The position numbers were made by a program, and so were the translations under genes. Below are positions 47,601-59,100 of a DNA stretch of 64,000 nucleotides, in pieces. Source of the DNA: Sipunculus nudus (Eukaryota > Annelida > Sipuncula > Golfingiida > Sipunculidae); assembly GCA_026874595.1 (NCBI GenBank), contig CM049306.1, forward strand, positions 108,337,142 to 108,401,141, written 5' to 3'. The notes under the pieces are model-generated. The model did not search any database and was not told the origin of the DNA. It saw only the letters and a program-made list of their open reading frames with translations. The number at the start of each line of letters is the position of its first letter. Position 1 is the stretch's first letter.

Positions 47601-50131
47601 ATATATTACAAATCTCGCCGGATAAATAACTGTGTTCGCGGGGAAAGGCGTGGTAACTTATTCGTACGATTATACCCGACTAAATATTTTCAATGCAGTG
47701 GGAGAGAGACAGAACCTTCATCTCTCCGGCGTATCCCACACGGACATGCTCATCAATCTATATGTATATATTAATTTAGAATACATATATCCAATTAATT
47801 GTAAACCGAAATTGTAAAAAAGAATGCTACTCACGTGCGAGATCATGGTTGCCCTGGACCCCGAGCGCACGTGGGTGTTGTTCCCTGTGATACTGATGTA
47901 GGCGTTATCCAGGAAAACAGTAGCTCCTAAGCTTTCACACGTCATCGCCAGTCCATCCGGCATGATAACGTGCGGATCACCGAAAGCAGCAACGGTTGTA
48001 CGAAGACCCCTCCGAGGTTCCTATCGATATAATAATTTATTTCAGACAAAGGAAATAAGCGGTAGACATGGTCATCAGGCCAATTCCATCATATACGGAC
48101 AGACATGGTCATCAGGCCCATTCCATCATATACGGACAGACATGGTCATCAGGCCCATTCCATCATATACGGACAGACATGGTCATCAGCCCCATTCCAT
48201 CATATACGGACAGGTATGTTTGATGTGAGAAGCTGATATGTAAGCAAACAGGACCAATAGACCAACTTGGAGACCCCTCCCCCCCAACACACACACAACA
48301 TATCACACATTTCTGGCCCTGGTCCCATGTCTCACATGCCCACATAGAAACCAATCTCAAAGGTTTGCTCCTTGTCACATGAACAACGTGCCCACATGAA
48401 ACCCACTCTCAAAGGTTTGGCCCCATGTCACATGAACCACGTGCCCAGATGAAACCAGTTCTCAAAGGTTTAGCCCATTGTCACATGAAGCACGTGCCCA
48501 CATGAAACCCACTCTAAAAAATCTGGTCCCTTATCCCATGCAACGTGCCCACATTTAGCCTACTCTCAAAGGTCTGGCCCCTTGACAGATGTACAACGTG
48601 CCCACATGAATCCCATTCTCAAAGGTTAAGCTCCTTGATCCATGAACCACGTGCCCACATAGAGCCCACTCTCAAAGGCCTGGCCCTATGTCTTATGAAC
48701 CATTTGCCAACATAAAGCCCACTCTCAGAGGACTGGCCCCTTGTCTCTTGAAGCATTTTCCCAAATATAGCCCACTCTCAAAGGTATGGCCCCTTGTCCC
48801 ATGAACCACTTGGCCACATAAAGCCTACTCTCAGATGACTGGTCCCTTGTCTCTTGAAGCATTTCCCCACATATAGCTCATTCAGAGGTCTGGCCCCTTG
48901 TCCCATGAACCACTTGGCTACATAAAGCCCACTCTCAGAGGCCTGGCCCTATGTCACATGAACCATTTGCCCACATAAAACCCATTCTCAGAGGCCTAGC
49001 CCTATGTCACATGAACCATTTGCCCACATAAAGCCCACTCTCAGAGGCCTGGCCCCTTGTCTCATAAACCATTTGCCAATATAAAGCCCACTCCCTTCAC
49101 TCTGTGTATAACGGCGCATCCTGGAATAAAAGGACACTCAAAATACATTCATAATCCCTCTCGTGGTTGATCAATATTAACTCAGCTAAACAATTCAGTA
49201 AAGATTGCCCTAGATGTATATATACAAATGTGGGGATATTATATGACATCGTCGGAACGGGAAGAAAATAATTGTAACTTAAAGTTTTCTTTTTTTATCA
49301 ACAAGCAAACGTTGGTGATAAGATGGGACCTTCTACGACGTAAAATAAAAATAAGAACAAACCGGTGTTGTTGGCTGGCTGTCAATCTTACTGATCAGGT
49401 CGATTCCTGGAGGCATGTACATGGCAAACTGGTATTTGGAGGCTTTAAACATATCAGCTGAGCAGTCCTTCAGCAGCCCGGTCCGCAGGCTCCCGAGGCA
49501 GTTAAAGAACCCGTTGTACATTCTGAAACAAGGCAGTATAACCACCTCACATCACATACTAAGTGATTTCTCATTTATATGGAAGTACATTGACGTAGTA
49601 AATACTGAATGAATGCTCGTGTAATGTGAAGCTGTATAACGACAAGGAGAATGTGATTATTACAGCTAATAAAATTATAGCTTTTACATTGAATTTTTTT
49701 TTATTTAAGAATGTTATAATTAAATAAAAAAAGACTGTTGCCTTGTAATATTATATAAGTAAAAGGACCGTTCCGTGTATTTTGCACAGATACAAGGACT
49801 ATTACCTTGAAATGTCATCTATAATGTGACTGTTATCTTGTAATTTATATACATCAGAAGACTGCTATTTTGTAATATTTACATATAAGATGACTGTTAC
49901 CTTGTAATTTAAGTAGATCAGATGATTGTTACCTTGTAATTTTAGGGACAAGCTTCTCATAAGAATCACTGGCCCAGGCCATGGCGCCGTCGACCTGCAT
50001 CATTTCTCCCAAGGAGTTCATCATACAGCTGCTGACCTTGGCGTTAACTTTTGCCTTTTTGTCGGCTGGAAGCCTGCCGTAGCAGTTGTCCTGATTGTCC
50101 CCTATTGACATACTGGCCATTATTGGCAACA
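40703..50131 (-). CDS. Repulsive guidance molecule (RGM)-like, GPI-anchored; 5' part missing
   Basis: Eight minus-strand exons join to 367 residues: 50131-49933, 49522-49363, 48020-47835, 45691-45580, 44788-44692, 44192-44092, 43543-43446 and 40855-40703. All junctions agree in phase. RGM marks, in order, are a cysteine-containing N-terminal part; FGDPH (the Asp-Pro self-cleavage site of RGMs, residues 132-136); FLDNAYISITG; VYEAAEDTLPASFNGG, matching the family's VYQAVTDDLPAAF; FVFVRKFRNRFPILMVRM, matching FVRQVGRYLTLAIRM; LLVDGC, matching LCVNGC; and a GPI signal (small residues, then AIYLAALLFLV). RGMs sit on the cell surface and bind neogenin and BMP ligands. RFKR at an exon start is a convertase-like site. 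The cysteine that normally precedes FGDPH is absent. The signal-peptide exon is not in view; family members are usually about 430-450 residues. It could be a divergent paralogue rather than the single orthologue. Confidence 0.85.
41318..41580 (-). mobile_element. tRNA-derived SINE, minus strand, with internal duplication
   Basis: On the minus strand an A box TAGCGAAACGG (about 41518-41528) is followed by a B box GGTTCGACTCC (about 41477-41487) and GGATAGGCCCAG. The body then repeats: AATTTCCATTTCATCAATTT and GTCCGGGATGACGGTAAACT appear twice, about 80 bp apart. It lies in the last intron of the RGM-like gene. Confidence 0.7.
41588..41649. repeat. (TA)n(TG)n microsatellite
   Basis: TA dinucleotides to about 41623, then TG dinucleotides to 41649. 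Confidence 0.95.
41650..42599. mobile_element. ~950-bp TIR element, pogo/Tigger-like ends
   Basis: The left terminus CAGTAAAACCCCGCTAACGC and the right terminus, read on the minus strand, CAGTGAACTCCCGCTTGACG share the pattern CAGTRAAMYCCCGCT. Both are flanked by TA, the target site of Tc1/mariner and pogo-type elements. GTCGTGTTAGCGGGGTGG motifs recur at both ends. No transposase frame is present. An internal duplication places GGGCGATGAGCGTGTCA at about 42267 and 42365. It lies in the last intron of the RGM-like gene. Confidence 0.7.
42688..42751 (-). ncRNA. Hammerhead ribozyme-like motif of a Penelope-like element remnant
   Basis: On the minus strand CTGATGA (42739-42733) is followed by a stem II of four pairs, CGGG with CCCG (42731-42728 and 42721-42718), then GAAA (42716-42713). 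A two-base stem III pairs CA with TG around a GTC loop, and the cleavage triplet is GTT (42706-42704). Stem I has an inner helix TTTAC with GTGAA and an outer CAC with GTG. The layout matches the motif at 6738-6796. One defect is visible: a T-T mismatch closes stem II at the core, so activity is doubtful. The downstream sequence (AATGTTATACCGCTCTGGTC on the minus strand) fits the ends of Penelope-like elements from recollection. Confidence 0.55.
42770..43440. other. Intronic, no further feature
   Basis: Part of the last intron of the RGM-like gene. It has a (G)14 run near 42828-42841 and AT-rich sequence. No exon is seen. Confidence 0.4.
43446..43543 (-). CDS. RGM-like gene, exon 7 of those visible
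   Basis: Acceptor TTTGTATTGTAG|AATC and donor GAG|GTCAGT. It encodes SRFKRAAPAGICDNSENPDM and CQYDYTQTGDAE in the phase left by the previous exon. The acceptor itself lies in the first unit of a 51-bp minisatellite. Confidence 0.8.
43540..43910. repeat. 51-bp minisatellite, about 7 copies, overlapping a splice acceptor
   Basis: GATTCTACAATACAAATATG or variants start at 43540, 43591, 43641, 43692, 43743, 43793 (variant) and 43844. The period is 50-51 bp. The first unit contains the exon 7 acceptor of the RGM-like gene on the minus strand, and the other units carry the same GTATTGTAG acceptor-like string. Confidence 0.95.
44092..44192 (-). CDS. RGM-like gene, exon 6 of those visible
   Basis: Acceptor AATCTGCTTCAG|A and donor CCC|GTAAGA. 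It encodes NRFPILMVRMAKN and LLVDGCLSEIDIS, aligning with the conserved YLTLAIRMPE and LCVNGC segments of RGMs. Confidence 0.85.
44240..44691. other. Intron between visible exons 5 and 6
   Basis: A (TA)n tract lies at 44241-44259. A minus-strand frame over 44240-44494 preceded by CATTTGTCCTTCAG looks superficially like an exon, but the phase-consistent path skips it. Confidence 0.5.
44692..44788 (-). CDS. RGM-like gene, exon 5 of those visible
   Basis: Acceptor GCTTTGTTTCAG|CATC and donor TTCAG|GTACAA. It encodes SLGNILVKTHRDGLMKITHP and QSGSFVFVRKF, entering after one base and leaving with two, as its neighbours require. Confidence 0.85.
45010..45200 (-). mobile_element. tRNA-derived SINE, minus strand
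   Basis: On the minus strand it reads CCTCTGTTAGCTCAGTGGC (A box TTAGCTCAGTGG, about 45132-45143), then GTGTTCGAATCCC (B box, about 45091-45100) and GGGGTGATCCGACTTTTTC, with a tail near GGACCAGCATGGCCATT. The cloverleaf is imperfect and the body extends beyond a tRNA, so this is a SINE. It lies in an intron of the RGM-like gene. Confidence 0.85.
45225..45350 (-). mobile_element. tRNA-derived SINE, minus strand, 5' part lost
   Basis: Same family and orientation as 45010-45200: the tail GGACCAGCATGGCCATTC and a B box GGGTTCGATTTCC are recognisable. The A box is missing because the sequence diverges after about 45325. Confidence 0.7.
45425..45560 (+). mobile_element. tRNA-derived SINE, plus strand
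   Basis: Plus strand A box TTAGCTCAGTGGTAGA (about 45445-45460) and B box GGGTTCGGTTCCC (about 45488-45500), then GGGGTGATCCGACTTTTTCC and CGTGTATTCTCGTTC. This is the best-preserved of the three copies, in the opposite orientation. It ends about 20 bp before an exon of the RGM-like gene. Confidence 0.85.
45580..45691 (-). CDS. RGM-like gene, exon 4 of those visible
   Basis: Acceptor ATTATTCTGTAG|CTAC and donor CACG|GTAAGT. It encodes LRIAIKDPETDDEV and VYEAAEDTLPASFNGG, the best match to vertebrate RGM (VYQAVTDDLPAAF). Confidence 0.85.
45700..47830. other. Intron between visible exons 3 and 4
   Basis: No exon is seen on the coding strand. A 17-bp tandem repeat, GTGACAGTATCACC, in three to four copies lies at 47518-47570. 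Otherwise unremarkable. Confidence 0.5.
47518..47570. repeat. 17-bp tandem repeat, 3 copies
   Basis: CCGTGACAGTATCA recurs every 17 bp. Confidence 0.85.
47835..48020 (-). CDS. RGM-like gene, exon 3 of those visible (FGDPH exon)
   Basis: Acceptor ATATCGATAG|GAA and donor CAC|GTGAGT. Sixty-two codons in phase 0. It holds AAFGDPHVIMPDG, the single cysteine of MTCESLG, and FLDNAYISITG, in the order of the partial von Willebrand type D region of RGMs. Confidence 0.85.
48061..48213. repeat. 37-bp minisatellite, 4 copies
   Basis: GACATGGTCATCAGGCCCAT recurs at 48065, 48102, 48139 and 48176, period 37. It lies about 40 bp upstream (minus strand) of the FGDPH exon acceptor. Confidence 0.95.
48310..49095. 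repeat. Degenerate ~53-bp minisatellite, about 14 copies
   Basis: Variants of GCCCACTCTCAAAGG followed by TCTGGCCCCTTGTC, CATGAACCAC and GTGCCCACAT recur every 51-60 bp. Units differ by many substitutions, so the array is older than its neighbours. It lies in the intron before the FGDPH exon. Confidence 0.9.
49363..49522 (-). CDS. RGM-like gene, exon 2 of those visible
   Basis: Acceptor CTTGTTTCAG|A gives NGFFNCLGSLRTGLLKDC and a proline-rich end. The donor ACACCG|GTTTGT at 49362 keeps phase with the next exon. A stronger-looking donor ATCA|GTAAGA lies inside, but it would need phase 1, which the next exon does not accept. The 3' boundary is therefore the least certain in this gene. Confidence 0.65.
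49933..50131 (-). CDS. RGM-like gene, exon 1 of those visible
   Basis: Donor ACAAG|GTAACA. The likely acceptor CTCTGTTTACAG at 50143-50132 is part of the first unit of the large minisatellite. The exon begins LPIMASMSIGDNQDNC; hydrophobic residues before SIGDN could be the end of a signal peptide coded mainly upstream. ATG at 50119-50117 is an alternative start but would leave no signal peptide. Confidence 0.7.
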
Positions 50132-53100
50132 CTGTAAACAGAGATAACAACACTGTAACAGAGATAACAACACTGTAAACAGAGATAACAAAGGTGACCA
50201 TCGTGGACACCACTGTAAACAGAGAAAACAAAGGTGACCATCGTGGACACCACTGTAAACAGAGAAAACAAAGGTGACCATCGTGGACACACTGTAAACA
50301 GAGATAACAACACTGTTAACAGAGATAACAACACTGTAAACAGAGATAACAAAGGTGACCATCGTGGACACACTGTAAACAGAGAAAACAACGGTGACCA
50401 TCGTGGACACACTGTAAACAGAGAAAACAACACTGTTAACAGAGATAACAACACTGTAAACAGAGATAACAAAGGTGACCATCGTGGACACATTGTAAAC
50501 AGAGAAAACAAAGGTGAACATCGTGGACATACTGTAAACAGATATAACAAAGGTGACCATCGTGGACACCACTGTAGCAGAGAAAACAAAGGTGACCATC
50601 GTGGACACCACTGTAAACAGAGATAACAAAGGTGACCATCGTGGACACCACTGTAAACAGAGATAACAAAGGTGACCATCGTGGACACCACTGTAAACAG
50701 AGAAAACAAAGGTGACCATCGTGGACACACTGTAAACAGAGATAACAACACTGTTAACAGAGATAACAACACTGTAAACAGAGATAACAAAGGTGACCAT
50801 CGTGGACACACTGTAAACAGAGATAACAAAGGTGACCATAGTGGACACACTGTAAACAGAGATAACAAAGGTGACCATCGTGGACACCACTGTAAACAGA
50901 GAAAACAAAGGTGACCATCGTGGACACCACTGTAAACAGAGATAACAAAGGTGACCATCGTGGACAGACTGTTAACAGAGATAACAAAGGTGACCATCGT
51001 GGACAGACTGTTAACAGAGATAACAAAGGTGACCATCGTGGACACCACTGTAAACAGAGATAACAAAGGTGACCATCGTGGACACCACTGTTAACAGAGA
51101 TAACAAAGGTGACCATCGTGGACACACTGTAAACAGAGATAACAAAGGTGACCATCGTGGACACACTGTAAACAGAGATAACAACACTGTTAACAGAGAT
51201 AACAACACTGTAAACAGAGATAACAAAGGTGACCATCGTGGACACACTGTAAACAGAGATAACAAAGGTGACCATCGTGGACACCACTGTAAACAGAGAA
51301 AACAAAGGTGACCATCGTGGACACCACTGTAAACAGAGATATCAAAGGTGACCATCGTGGACACACTGTAAACAGAGATAACAAAGGTGACCATCGTGGA
51401 CACACTGTAAACAGAGAAAACAAAGGTGACCATCGTGGACACCACTGTAAACAGAGAAAACAAAGGTGACCATCGTGGACATCACTGTAAACAGAGATAA
51501 CAAAGGTGACCATCGTGGACAACACTGTAAACAGAGATAACAAAGGTGACCATCGTGGACACCACTGTAAACAGAGATAACAAAGGTGACCATCGTGGAC
51601 ACCACTGTAAACAGAGATAACAAAGGTGACCATCGTGGACACACTGTAAACAGAGATAACAAAGGTGACCATCGTGGACACCACTGTAAACAGAGAAAAC
51701 AAAGGTGACCATCGTGGACACACTGTAAACAGAGATAACAACACTGTTAACAGAGATAACAACACTGTAAACAGAGATAACAAAGGTGACCATCGTGGAC
51801 ACACTGTAAACAGAGAAAACAAAGGTGACCATCGTGGACACCACTGTAAACAGAGATAACAAAGGTGACCATCGTGGACACACTGTAAACAGAGAAAACA
51901 AAGGTGACCATCGTGGACACCACTGTAAACAGAGATAACAAAGGTGACCATCGTGGACACCACTGTAAACAGAGATAACAAAGGTGACCATCGTGGACAA
52001 CACTGTAAACAGAGATAACAAAGGTGACCATCGTGGACACCACTGTAAACAGAGATAACAAAGGTGACCATCGTGGACACCACTGTAAACAGAGATAACA
52101 AGGTGACCATCGTGGACACACTGTAAACAGAGATAACAAAGGTGACCATCGTGGACACACTGTAAACAGAGAAAACAAAGGTGACCATCGTGGACACCAC
52201 TGTAAACAGAGATAACAAAGGTGACCATCGTGGACACCACTGTAAACAGAGATAACAAAGGTGACCATCGTGGACACCACTGAAACAGAGGAAAACAAAG
52301 GTGACCATCGTGGACACATTGTAAACAGAGAAAACAAAGGTGACCATCGTGGACACCACTGTGAACAGAGAAAACAAAGGTGACCATCGTGGTCACCACT
52401 GTAAACAGAGAAAACAAAGGTGACCATCGTGGACACCACTGTGAACAGAGGAAAACAAAGGTGACCATCGTGGACACCACTGTGAACAGAGGAAAACAAA
52501 GGTGACCATCGTGGACACCACTGTGAACAGAGATAACAAAGGTGACCATCGTGGACACCACTGTAAACAGGGAAAACAAAGGTGACCATCGTGGACACCA
52601 CTGTGAACAGAGGAAAACAAAGGTGACCATCGTGGACACACTGTAAACAGAGATAACAAAGGTGACCATCGTGGACACCACTGAAACAGAGGAAAACAAA
52701 GGTGACCATCGTGGACACATTGTAAACAGAGAAAACAAAGGTGACCATCGTGGACACCACTGTAAACAGAGATAACAAAGGTGACCATCGTGGACACCAC
52801 TGTAAACAGAGAAAACAAAGGTGACCATCGTGGACACCACTGTAAACAGAGAAAACAAAGGTGACCATCGTGGACACCTCTGTGAACAGAGGAAAACAAA
52901 GGTGACCATCGTGGACACCACTGTGAACAGAGGAAAACAAAGGTGACCATCGTGGACACCACTGTGAACAGATATAACAAAGGTGACCATCGTGGACACC
53001 ACTGTAAACAGAGAAAACAAAGGTGACCATCGTGGACACCACTGTGAACAGAGGAAAACAAAGGTGACCATCGTGGACACCACTGTAAACAGAGGAAAAC

Positions 53101-56100
53101 AAAGGTGACCATCGTGGACACCACTGTAAACAGAGAAAACAAAGGTGACCATCGTGGACACCACTGTGAACAGAGGAAAACAAAGGTGACCATCGTGGAC
53201 ACACTGTAAACAGAGATAACAAAGGTGACCATCGTGGACACCACTGAAACAGAGGAAAACAAAGGTGACCATCGTGGACACATTGTAAACAGAAAAAACA
53301 AAGGTGACCATCGTGGACACCACTGTAAACAGAGATAACAAAGGTGACCATCGTGGACACCACTGTAAACAGAGAAAACAAAGGTGACCATCGTGGACAC
53401 CTCTGTGAACAGAGGAAAACAAAGGTGACCATCGTGGACACCACTGTGAACAGAGGAAAACAAAGGTGACCATCGTGGACACCACTGTGAACAGATATAA
53501 CAAAGGTGACCATCGTGGACACCACTGTAAACAGAGAAAACAAAGGTGACCATCGTGGACACCACTGTGAACAGAGGAAAACAAAGGTGACCATCGTGGA
53601 CACCACTGTAAACAGAGGAAAACAAAGGTGACCATCGTGGACACCACTGTAAACAGAGAAAACAAAGGTGACCATCGTGGACACCACTGTGAACAGAGGA
53701 AAACAAAGGTGACCATCGTGGACACCACTGTGAACAGAGAAAACAAAGGTGACCATCGTGGACACCACTGTGAACAGAGGAAAACAAAGGTGACCATCGT
53801 GGACACCACTGTGAACAGAGGAAAACAAAGGTGACCATCGTGGACACCACTGTAAACAGAGAAAACAAAGGTGACCATCGTGGACACCACTGTGAACAGA
53901 GGAAAACAAAGGTGACCATCGTTGACACCACTGTGAACAGAGGAAAACAAAGGTGACCATCGTGGACACCACTGTGAACAGAGGAAAACAAAGGTGACCA
54001 TCGTGGACACACAGCAAACAGAGAAAACAAAGGTGACCATCGTGGACACCACTGTAAACAGAGAAAACAAAGGTGACCATCGTGGACACCACTGTAAACA
54101 GAGAAAACAAAGGTGACCATCGTGGACACCACTGAAAACAGAGAAAACAAAGGTGACCATCGTGGACACACTGTAAACAGAGGAAAACAAAGGTGACCAT
54201 CGTGGACACACTGTAAACAGAGAAAACAAAGGTGACCATCGTGGACACCACTGTAAACAGAGAAAAACAAAGGTGACCATCGTGGACACCATTGTAAACA
54301 GAGAAAACAAAGGTGACCATCGTGGACACCACTGTAAACAGAGAAAACAAAGGTGACCATCGTGGACACCACTGTGAACAGAGAAAACAAAGGTGACCAT
54401 CGTGGACACCACTGTGAACAGAGGAAAACAAAGGTGACCATCGTGGACACCACTGTGAACAGAGGAAAACAAAGGTGACCATCGTGGACACCAATGTAAA
54501 CAGAGAAAACAAAGGTGACCATCGTGGACACCACTGTGAACAGAGGGAAACAAAGGTGACCATCGTGGACACCACTGTGAACAGAGGAAAACAAAGGTGA
54601 CCATCGTGGACACCACTGTGAACAGAGGAAAACAAAGGTGACCATCGTGGACACACAGCAAACAGAGAAAACAAAGGTGACCATCGTGGACACCACTGTA
54701 AACAGAGAAAACAAAGGTGACCATCGTGGACACCACTGTAAACAGAGAAAACAAAGGTGACCATCGTGGACACCACTGAAAACAGAGAAAACAAAGGTGA
54801 CCATCGTGGACACACTGTAAACAGAGGAAAACAAAGGTGACCATCGTGGACACACTGTAAACAGAGAAAACAAAGGTGACCATCGTGGACACCACTGTAA
54901 ACAGAGAAAACAAAGGTGACCATCGTGGACACACAGCAAACAGAGAAAACAAAGGTGACCATCGTGGACACACTGTAAACAGAGAAAACAAAGGTGACCA
55001 TCGTGGACACACTGTAAACAGAGATATCAACACTGTTAACAGAGATAACAACACTGTAAACAGAGAAAACAAAGGTGACCATCGTGGACACACTGTAAAC
55101 AGAGATAACAACACTGTTAACAGAGATAACAACACTGTAAACAGAGAAAACAAAGGTGACCATCGTGGACACACTGTAAACAGAGAAAACAAAGGTGACC
55201 ATCGTGGACACATTGTAAACAGAGATAACAAAGGTGACCATCGTGGACACCACTGTAAACAGAGAAAACAAAGGTGACCATCGTGGACACACTGTAAACA
55301 GAGATAACAACACTGTTAACAGAGATAACAACACTGTAAACAGAGATAACAAAGGTGACCATCGTGGACACCACTGTAAACAGAGAAAACAAAGGTGACC
55401 ATCGTGGACACCTCTGTGAACAGAGGAAAACAAAGGTGACCATCGTGGACACCACTGTGAACAGAGGAAAACAAAGGTGACCATCGTGGACACCACTGTG
55501 AACAGATATAACAAAGGTGACCATCGTGGACACCACTGTAAACAGAGAAAACAAAGGTGACCATCGTGGACACCACTGTGAACAGAGGAAAACAAAGGTG
55601 ACCATCGTGGACACCACTGTAAACAGAGGAAAACAAAGGTGACCATCGTGGACACCACTGTAAACAGAGAAAACAAAGGTGACCATCGTGGACACCACTG
55701 TGAACAGAGGAAAACAAAGGTGACCATCGTGGACACCACTGTGAACAGAGAAAACAAAGGTGACCATCGTGGACACCACTGTGAACAGAGGAAAACAAAG
55801 GTGACCATCGTGGACACCACTGTGAACAGAGGAAAACAATGGTGACCATCGTGGACACCACTGTAAACAGAGAAAATAAAGGTGACCATCGTGGACACCA
55901 CTGTGAACAGAGGAAAACAAAGGTGACCATCGTGGACACCACTGTGAACAGAGGAAAACAAAGGTGACCATCGTGGACACCACTGTGAACAGAGGAAAAC
56001 AAAGGTGACCATCGTGGACACACAGCAAACAGAGAAAACAAAGGTGACCATCGTGGACACCACTGTAAACAGAGAAAACAAAGGTGACCATCGTGGACAC

Positions 56101-59100
56101 CACTGTAAACAGAGAAAACAAAGGTGACCATCGTGGACACCACTGAAAACAGAGAAAACAAAGGTGACCATCGTGGACACACTGTAAACAGAGGAAAACA
56201 AAGGTGACCATCGTGGACACACTGTAAACAGAGAAAACAAAGGTGACCATCGTGGACACCACTGTAAACAGAGAAAAACAAAGGTGACCATCGTGGACAC
56301 CACTGTAAACAGAGAAAACAAAGGTGACCATCGTGGACACCACTGTAAACAGAGAAAACAAAGGTGACCATCGTGGACACCACTGTTAACATAGATAACA
56401 AAGGTGACCATCGTGGACACACTGTAAACAGAGAAAACAAAGGTGACCATCGTGGACACCACTGTGAACAGAGATAACAAAGGTGACCATCGTGGACACC
56501 ACTGTGAACAGAGGAAAACAAAGGTGACCATCGTGGACACCACTGTGAACAGAGATAACAAAGGTGACCATCGTGGACACACTGTAAACAGAGAAAACAA
56601 AGGTGACCATCGTGGACACCACTGTGAACAGAGGAAAACAAAGGTGACCATCGTGGACACACTGTAAACAGAGATAACAAAGGTGACCATCGTGGACACC
56701 ACTGAAACAGAGGAAAACAAAGGTGACCATCGTGGACACATTGTAAACAGAAAAAACAAAGGTGACCATCGTGGACACCACTGTAAACAGAGATAACAAA
56801 GGTGACCATCGTGGACACCACTGTAAACAGAGAAAACAAAGGTGACCATCGTGGACACCTCTGTGAACAGAGGAAAACAAAGGTGACCATCGTGGACACC
56901 ACTGTGAACAGAGGAAAACAAAGGTGACCATCGTGGACACCACTGTGAACAGATATAACAAAGGTGACCATCGTGGACACCACTGTAAACAGAGAAAACA
57001 AAGGTGACCATCGTGGACACCACTGTGAACAGAGGAAAACAAAGGTGACCATCGTGGACACCACTGTAAACAGAGGAAAACAAAGGTGACCATCGTGGAC
57101 ACCACTGTAAACAGAGAAAACAAAGGTGACCATCGTGGACACCACTGTGAACAGAGGAAAACAAAGGTGACCATCGTGGACACCACTGTGAACAGAGAAA
57201 ACAAAGGTGACCATCGTGGACACCACTGTGAACAGAGGAAAACAAAGGTGACCATCGTGGACACCACTGTGAACAGAGGAAAACAAAGGTGACCATCGTG
57301 GACACCACTGTAAACAGAGAAAACAAAGGTGACCATCGTGGACACCACTGTGAACAGAGGAAAACAAAGGTGACCATCGTTGACACCACTGTGAACAGAG
57401 GAAAACAAAGGTGACCATCGTGGACACCACTGTGAACAGAGGAAAACAAAGGTGACCATCGTGGACACACAGCAAACAGAGAAAACAAAGGTGACCATCG
57501 TGGACACCACTGTAAACAGAGAAAACAAAGGTGACCATCGTGGACACCACTGTAAACAGAGAAAACAAAGGTGACCATCGTGGACACCACTGAAAACAGA
57601 GAAAACAAAGGTGACCATCGTGGACACACTGTAAACAGAGGAAAACAAAGGTGACCATCGTGGACACACTGTAAACAGAGAAAAACAAAGGTGACCATCG
57701 TGGACACCACTGTAAACAGAGAAAAACAAAGGTGACCATCGTGGACACCATTGTAAACAGAGAAAACAAAGGTGACCATCGTGGACACCACTGTAAACAG
57801 AGAAAACAAAGGTGACCATCGTGGACACCACTGTGAACAGAGAAAACAAAGGTGACCATCGTGGACACCACTGTGAACAGAGGAAAACAAAGGTGACCAT
57901 CGTGGACACCACTGTGAACAGAGGAAAACAAAGGTGACCATCGTGGACACCAATGTAAACAGAGAAAACAAAGGTGACCATCGTGGACACCACTGTGAAC
58001 AGAGGAAAACAAAGGTGACCATCGTGGACACCACTGTGAACAGAGGAAAACAAAGGTGACCATCGTGGACACCACTGTGAACAGAGGAAAACAAAGGTGA
58101 CCATCGTGGACACACAGCAAACAGAGAAAACAAAGGTGACCATCGTGGACACCACTGTAAACAGAGAAAACAAAGGTGACCATCGTGGACACCACTGTAA
58201 ACAGAGAAAACAAAGGTGACCATCGTGGACACCACTGAAAACAGAGAAAACAAAGGTGACCATCGTGGACACACTGTAAACAGAGGAAAACAAAGGTGAC
58301 CATCGTGGACACACTGTAAACAGAGAAAACAAAGGTGACCATCGTGGACACCACTGTAAACAGAGAAAACAAAGGTGACCATCGTGGACACACAGCAAAC
58401 AGAGAAAACAAAGGTGACCATCGTGGACACACTGTAAACAGAGAAAACAAAGGTGACCATCGTGGACACACTGTAAACAGAGATATCAACACTGTTAACA
58501 GAGATAACAACACTGTAAACAGAGAAAACAAAGGTGACCATCGTGGACACACTGTAAACAGAGATAACAACACTGTTAACAGAGATAACAACACTGTAAA
58601 CAGAGAAAACAAAGGTGACCATCGTGGACACACTGTAAACAGAGAAAACAAAGGTGACCATCGTGGACACATTGTAAACAGAGATAACAAAGGTGACCAT
58701 CGTGGACACCACTGTAAACAGAGAAAACAAAGGTGACCATCGTGGACACACTGTAAACAGAGATAACAACACTGTTAACAGAGATAACAACACTGTAAAC
58801 AGAGATAACAAAGGTGACCATCGTGGACACACTGTAAACAGAGATAACAACACTGTTAACAGAGATAACAACACTGTAAACAGAGATAACAAAGGTGACC
58901 ATCGTAGACACATTGTAAACAGAGATAACAAAGGTGACCATCGTGGACACCACTGTAAACAGAGAAAACAAAGGTGACCATCGTGGACACACTGTAAACA
59001 GAGATAACAACACTGTTAACAGAGATAACAACACTGTAAACAGAAATAACAAAGGTGACCATCGTGGACACATTGTAAACAGAGATAACAACACTGTAAA

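Noticed and set aside
49369-49400. Donor ATCA|GTAAGA near 49385 as end of the second visible RGM-like exon
   Set aside because: The site is closer to consensus, but it leaves phase 1, which does not fit the FGDPH exon. It remains possible if an unseen exon lies in the intron.
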